In this document: positions 5,707-7,576 of the stretch, in pieces | Position numbering within the stretch: the first letter of the stretch is position 1 | Layout of the letters: each line of letters starts with the position of its first letter | Origin: Thermococcus sp. | GTDB taxonomy: Archaea > Methanobacteriota_B > Thermococci > Thermococcales > Thermococcaceae | Length of the DNA: 7,576 nucleotides | Assembly (NCBI GenBank): GCA_015522395.1 | Contig: WAMH01000062.1 | Coordinates: 1 to 7,576, forward strand | Direction of reading: 5' to 3' | Translations under genes and position numbers: made by a program | The notes under the pieces: generated by a model | What the model saw: only the letters and a program-made list of their open reading frames with translations | What the model was told of the DNA's origin: nothing | Database searches by the model: none

Positions 5707-6207
5707 TCAGTAAATCGATATCCTCTTCACTCCCTCAAGCTTGGAGAGCTCGTTTATCAGATCTCCCGGAATTGGTTTCTCGGTGATTATGGTCAGCGTC
5801 GCCTCCGGATAGAGCTCCGGGTCCTCCGCGACGACCTGAACTATGTTTATGTCGCGCTCCGCTATCTTCTGGGCGATCTTGGCGAGTATTCCAACGGCCC
5901 TTGGCTCGGGTTCTATGTCAATGACCCCGTAGCCGACGTGCCTTCCAACGTACTTCATGTGAACCGTGGGCTCGAGGTTCATGTATATGTCCCTCAGCTC
6001 GGGTATCTTGAGGATCATGCCGACTGTTTCCTTCACGACGCGCCTGTCAACGTCGAGGGCCTTTGCTATCTTCGTGTACGGAACCTCTATGTCACCGGCC
6101 TTTATCTTGAGGTCCTCCGAGACTTTGAGGCCGTACTTTAGCAGTGTCTTGGCTATCTGCTTCCGGACTGGATATTCGTCAAAGTAATGCTCTATCTTTC
6201 CCCACAT
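5707..6207 (-). CDS. HTH + ACT-domain protein, predicted regulator of amino-acid metabolism (COG2150-like)
   Basis: A 166-residue soluble protein. Residues 1-70 are helical, with a helix-turn-helix-like stretch VPYTKIAKALDVDRRVVKET (42-61) in which TKIAKALDVD/RRVVKET has the spacing of two HTH helices. Residues 92-166 form an ACT domain: VGYGVIDIEPEPRAVGIL, then AERDINIVQVVAEDPE, and a final strand KRISIY; ACT domains usually bind amino acids as effectors. This layout matches the archaeal family annotated as a predicted regulator of amino-acid metabolism; ligand and DNA targets are unknown to me. I chose the ATG at 6207 because GGTGA lies five nt upstream; the in-frame TTG (6219) and GTG (6216) are part of that ribosome binding site. 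It is divergent from the radical SAM gene and lies in the same direction as the membrane operon, separated by 225 bp with its own promoter and a likely terminator. It might control either neighbour, or itself, but nothing proves this. Confidence 0.85.
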   Translation of the reverse strand: MWGKIEHYFDEYPVRKQIAKTLLKYGLKVSEDLKIKAGDIEVPYTKIAKALDVDRRVVKETVGMILKIPELRDIYMNLEPTVHMKYVGRHVGYGVIDIEPEPRAVGILAKIAQKIAERDINIVQVVAEDPELYPEATLTIITEKPIPGDLINELSKLEGVKRISIY

Positions 6208-6252
6208 ACGCCTCACCAATGTCAGTTCATCACTAGACTCTTTAATCCAATG

Positions 6253-6262
6253 ATATTAAAAT
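6253..6262 (-). promoter_or_regulatory. Probable BRE/TATA of the ACT-domain gene
   Basis: The minus strand reads GAAACATTTTAATATCA from about 6267 to 6251, with ATTTTAATAT as the TATA-like element and GAAAC as a possible BRE. A start site about 25 bp downstream would lie near 6230, leaving a leader of roughly 20 nt that contains the GGTGA ribosome binding site. Confidence 0.5.
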
Positions 6263-6267
6263 GTTTC

Positions 6268-6279
6268 CATGCCCGCATG
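6268..6279. repeat. Short palindrome upstream of the ACT-gene TATA box
   Basis: CATGCCCGCATG has perfect 5-bp arms (CATGC and GCATG) around a 2-nt centre. It lies directly upstream of the predicted BRE/TATA of the ACT-domain gene, a position suited to an operator, but 12-bp palindromes also occur by chance. Confidence 0.35.
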
Positions 6280-6288
6280 ATTGCAGAG

Positions 6289-6315
6289 GGCGTTTTGGAG
6301 TCCTCCAAAGAACGC
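6289..6315. repeat. Dyad repeat copy 1 in the divergent promoter region
   Basis: An interrupted inverted repeat: outer arms GCGTT (6290-6294) and AACGC (6311-6315), inner arms TTGGAG (6295-6300) and CTCCAA (6303-6308), with centre TC. It shares GGCGT at the left, AGTCCTCC in the middle and AACGC at the right with a second copy at 6347-6376. It lies between the two divergent promoters. Confidence 0.55.
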
Positions 6316-6346
6316 TGCCACCATGCAGTCGGATTTTTTATCCATC

Positions 6347-6376
6347 GGCGTCTTTTTAAGTCCTCCGCAAAAACGC
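6347..6376. repeat. Dyad repeat copy 2 overlapping the radical SAM promoter
   Basis: This element repeats the order GGCGT, a T run, AGTCCTCC, an A run and AACGC of the first copy, shifted by 58-60 bp. Its ends (GGCGT with a T run, and AAAAACGCC reaching 6377) are also inverted repeats of each other with a small bulge. It covers the probable TATA box at 6352-6360 and ends 6 nt before the start codon, so a protein bound here would block transcription. Confidence 0.5.
6352..6360 (+). promoter_or_regulatory. Probable TATA box of the radical SAM gene (leaderless transcript)
   Basis: CTTTTTAAG is centred about 27 bp upstream of the ATG at 6383, so transcription would begin at or within a few bases of the start codon. 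No Shine-Dalgarno-like GGAG or GGTG precedes that ATG, which fits a leaderless mRNA. A second candidate, TTTTTTATCC at 6334-6343, would give a leader of about 20 nt lacking a ribosome binding site and is less attractive. Confidence 0.5.
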
Positions 6377-6382
6377 CCGAAC

Positions 6383-7576
6383 ATGGTTGAGATTCGCCTT
6401 CCCCACTCCGAGTTTCATGATCTTGGCGACGTGATCAGGTTCGTATGGCGCGAGACCCTCTACGCGGACTTTCCGAAGAGGGAAGTCGAGAGGGTTATAC
6501 ATAAAAAATACAGGGTTTCCCCCGAGATATCCGCCAGGGACGGCGCGCTGGTAATCGACACGGACTACGAAAAGGTTGAGGGATTCATTGCGCTTTACAT
6601 CCAGAACAACCTCGGCGCGCTTTTGCGGAATCGCTATACAAAGAGAAAAGTTCTCTACGTCCACGAGGGGCTCGACGTCCCTCTTCTCGGCTACAACGCC
6701 TTCGGACTGATTGACAGGGGGACAAACCTGATTCAAATCCGGGGAGTAAGCGGCTGCAACCTGAGCTGTATCTTCTGCTCCGTTGATGAGGGGCCCTATT
6801 CAAGGACGAGAAGGCTCGACTATGTGGTTGACGTTGACTACCTTATGAAGTGGTTCGACGACGTTGCGAGGATAAAGGGGAGAGGTTTGGAGGCCCACCT
6901 CGACGGCCAGGGAGAACCGTTGATTTACCCCTTCAGGGTTGAGCTGGTTCAGGCGTTGCGGGAGCATCCAAACGTTTCTGTAATATCGATGCAGAGCAAC
7001 GGGACGCTCTTAACAGATAAGCTCGTTGAGGAGCTTGCCGAGGCGGGACTCGACAGAGTGAACCTTTCAATTCACTCCCTTGACCCCGACAAGGCCAAGA
7101 TGCTCATGGGGATGAAGAGCTACGACCTTGAGCACGTCCTTGATATGGCCGAATCCTTAGTGAACGCTGGAATAGACGTTCTAATAGCCCCTGTCATAAT
7201 CTTCGGAATCAACGACGATGAAGCCGAGGCCTTCATAGAGTTCGCCCGGAAGATTGGAGCCGGAAAGCGCTGGCCGGCACTCGGCTTCCAGAACTACATA
7301 CCCTACAAGTTCGGAAGGAACCCGACGATAGCCAAGGTAAAGCCCTTCAAGGAGTTCTACGCCTGGCTAAGGAATTTGGAGGAGAGGACGGGAATGAAAC
7401 CGCTGGTCCTAAAGCCGAGCCACTTCGGCATGGAGAGGCGCGATTTTATCCCCTTGGCATTTAGACCCGGGGAAGTTGTCAAGGCCGAGGTCGTTCTGCC
7501 GGGCAGGATAGAGGGCGAAATGCTGGCCAAAGCGAGGAACAGGCTCATCGAAGTCGTTGGAACGAGAGCAGAAGTG
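6383..7576 (+). CDS. Uncharacterised radical SAM enzyme (COG2100-like) with C-terminal TRAM-like domain, partial
   Basis: 398 codons are visible and the gene continues past the right edge. Residues 1-115 form an N-terminal region I do not recognise. The radical SAM core follows: GCNLSCIFC holds the CX3CX2C cluster ligands C125, C129 and C132, which bind the 4Fe-4S cluster that cleaves S-adenosylmethionine. HLDGQGEPLIYP (172-183) is the GGEP-type SAM-binding motif, here GQGEP. SMQSNGTLL (202-210) and VNLSIHSLD (226-234) are typical barrel strands. From about residue 361, FRPGEVVKAEVVLPGR looks like the start of a TRAM domain, a fold often used to bind RNA, as in MiaB-type enzymes. The architecture matches an archaeal radical SAM family of unknown function (COG2100); I cannot give a substrate. 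The ATG is chosen because a TATA-like box lies 27 bp upstream and the product starts well there; no ribosome binding site is present. Alternatives are a tRNA-modifying or an activating enzyme. Confidence 0.88.
   Translation, partial: MVEIRLPHSEFHDLGDVIRFVWRETLYADFPKREVERVIHKKYRVSPEISARDGALVIDTDYEKVEGFIALYIQNNLGALLRNRYTKRKVLYVHEGLDVPLLGYNAFGLIDRGTNLIQIRGVSGCNLSCIFCSVDEGPYSRTRRLDYVVDVDYLMKWFDDVARIKGRGLEAHLDGQGEPLIYPFRVELVQALREHPNVSVISMQSNGTLLTDKLVEELAEAGLDRVNLSIHSLDPDKAKMLMGMKSYDLEHVLDMAESLVNAGIDVLIAPVIIFGINDDEAEAFIEFARKIGAGKRWPALGFQNYIPYKFGRNPTIAKVKPFKEFYAWLRNLEERTGMKPLVLKPSHFGMERRDFIPLAFRPGEVVKAEVVLPGRIEGEMLAKARNRLIEVVGTRAEV

Noticed and set aside
5465..6141. Plus-strand frames 5465-5701 and 5626-6141
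   Set aside because: The first crosses the mbs promoter and SurR site, the second is antisense to the ACT-domain gene; neither has a promoter or family resemblance.
6356..6803. Minus-strand frames 6356-6736 and 6585-6803
   Set aside because: They are antisense to the radical SAM gene, whose plus-strand frame is open throughout with intact catalytic motifs.

Overview
The window (about 55% GC by eye) looks like the chromosome of a hyperthermophilic euryarchaeon of the order Thermococcales, most likely Thermococcus. The reasons are compact genes with strong GGAGGTGA-type ribosome binding sites, archaeal BRE/TATA promoters, the protein families present, and a perfect 17-bp match to the extended binding motif of SurR, the sulfur-responsive regulator of this order.

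Positions 1-5481 (minus strand) hold eight tightly packed genes encoding the Mrp-antiporter-like membrane module of a large respiratory complex. In transcription order they are MnhE-like (A), MnhF-like (B), MnhG-like (C), a DUF4040/MbhD-like protein (D), a fused MbhE+MnhB-like protein (E/F), MnhC/NuoK-like (G), and two successive NuoL/M/N-type antiporter subunits (H and H'). The last one runs off the left edge. Two consecutive antiporter subunits and a fused E/F protein match the layout I know for the membrane-bound sulfane reductase MBS (older name MBX) better than that of the hydrogenase MBH. The hydrogenase-like arm (NuoH-like M, then J, K, L and N) would lie beyond position 1 and is not visible, so the MBS assignment is an inference. 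Six of the seven junctions are identical 4-nt ATGA stop/start overlaps, which implies one transcript and translational coupling.

Positions 5482-5706 contain the operon's control region: a TATA box, a leader of about 50 nt with a strong ribosome binding site, and the SurR-type site lying unexpectedly upstream of the TATA box. The same interval holds the 3' end and oligo-T terminator of the gene behind it.

Positions 5707-6207 (minus) encode a small helix-turn-helix plus ACT-domain protein, a predicted regulator of amino-acid metabolism. It is divergent from a radical SAM enzyme of unknown function (6383 to beyond 7576, plus strand) that carries the start of a TRAM-like C-terminal domain. Their shared 175-bp promoter region contains two related dyad repeats about 58 bp apart, one covering the probable TATA box and start codon region of the radical SAM gene, and a further small palindrome beside the TATA box of the ACT gene. 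These are candidate operators.

Together, the membrane genes would form the ion-pumping part of a complex that couples ferredoxin-dependent polysulfide reduction to Na+/H+ translocation. I see no tRNA, rRNA, CRISPR array or mobile element.
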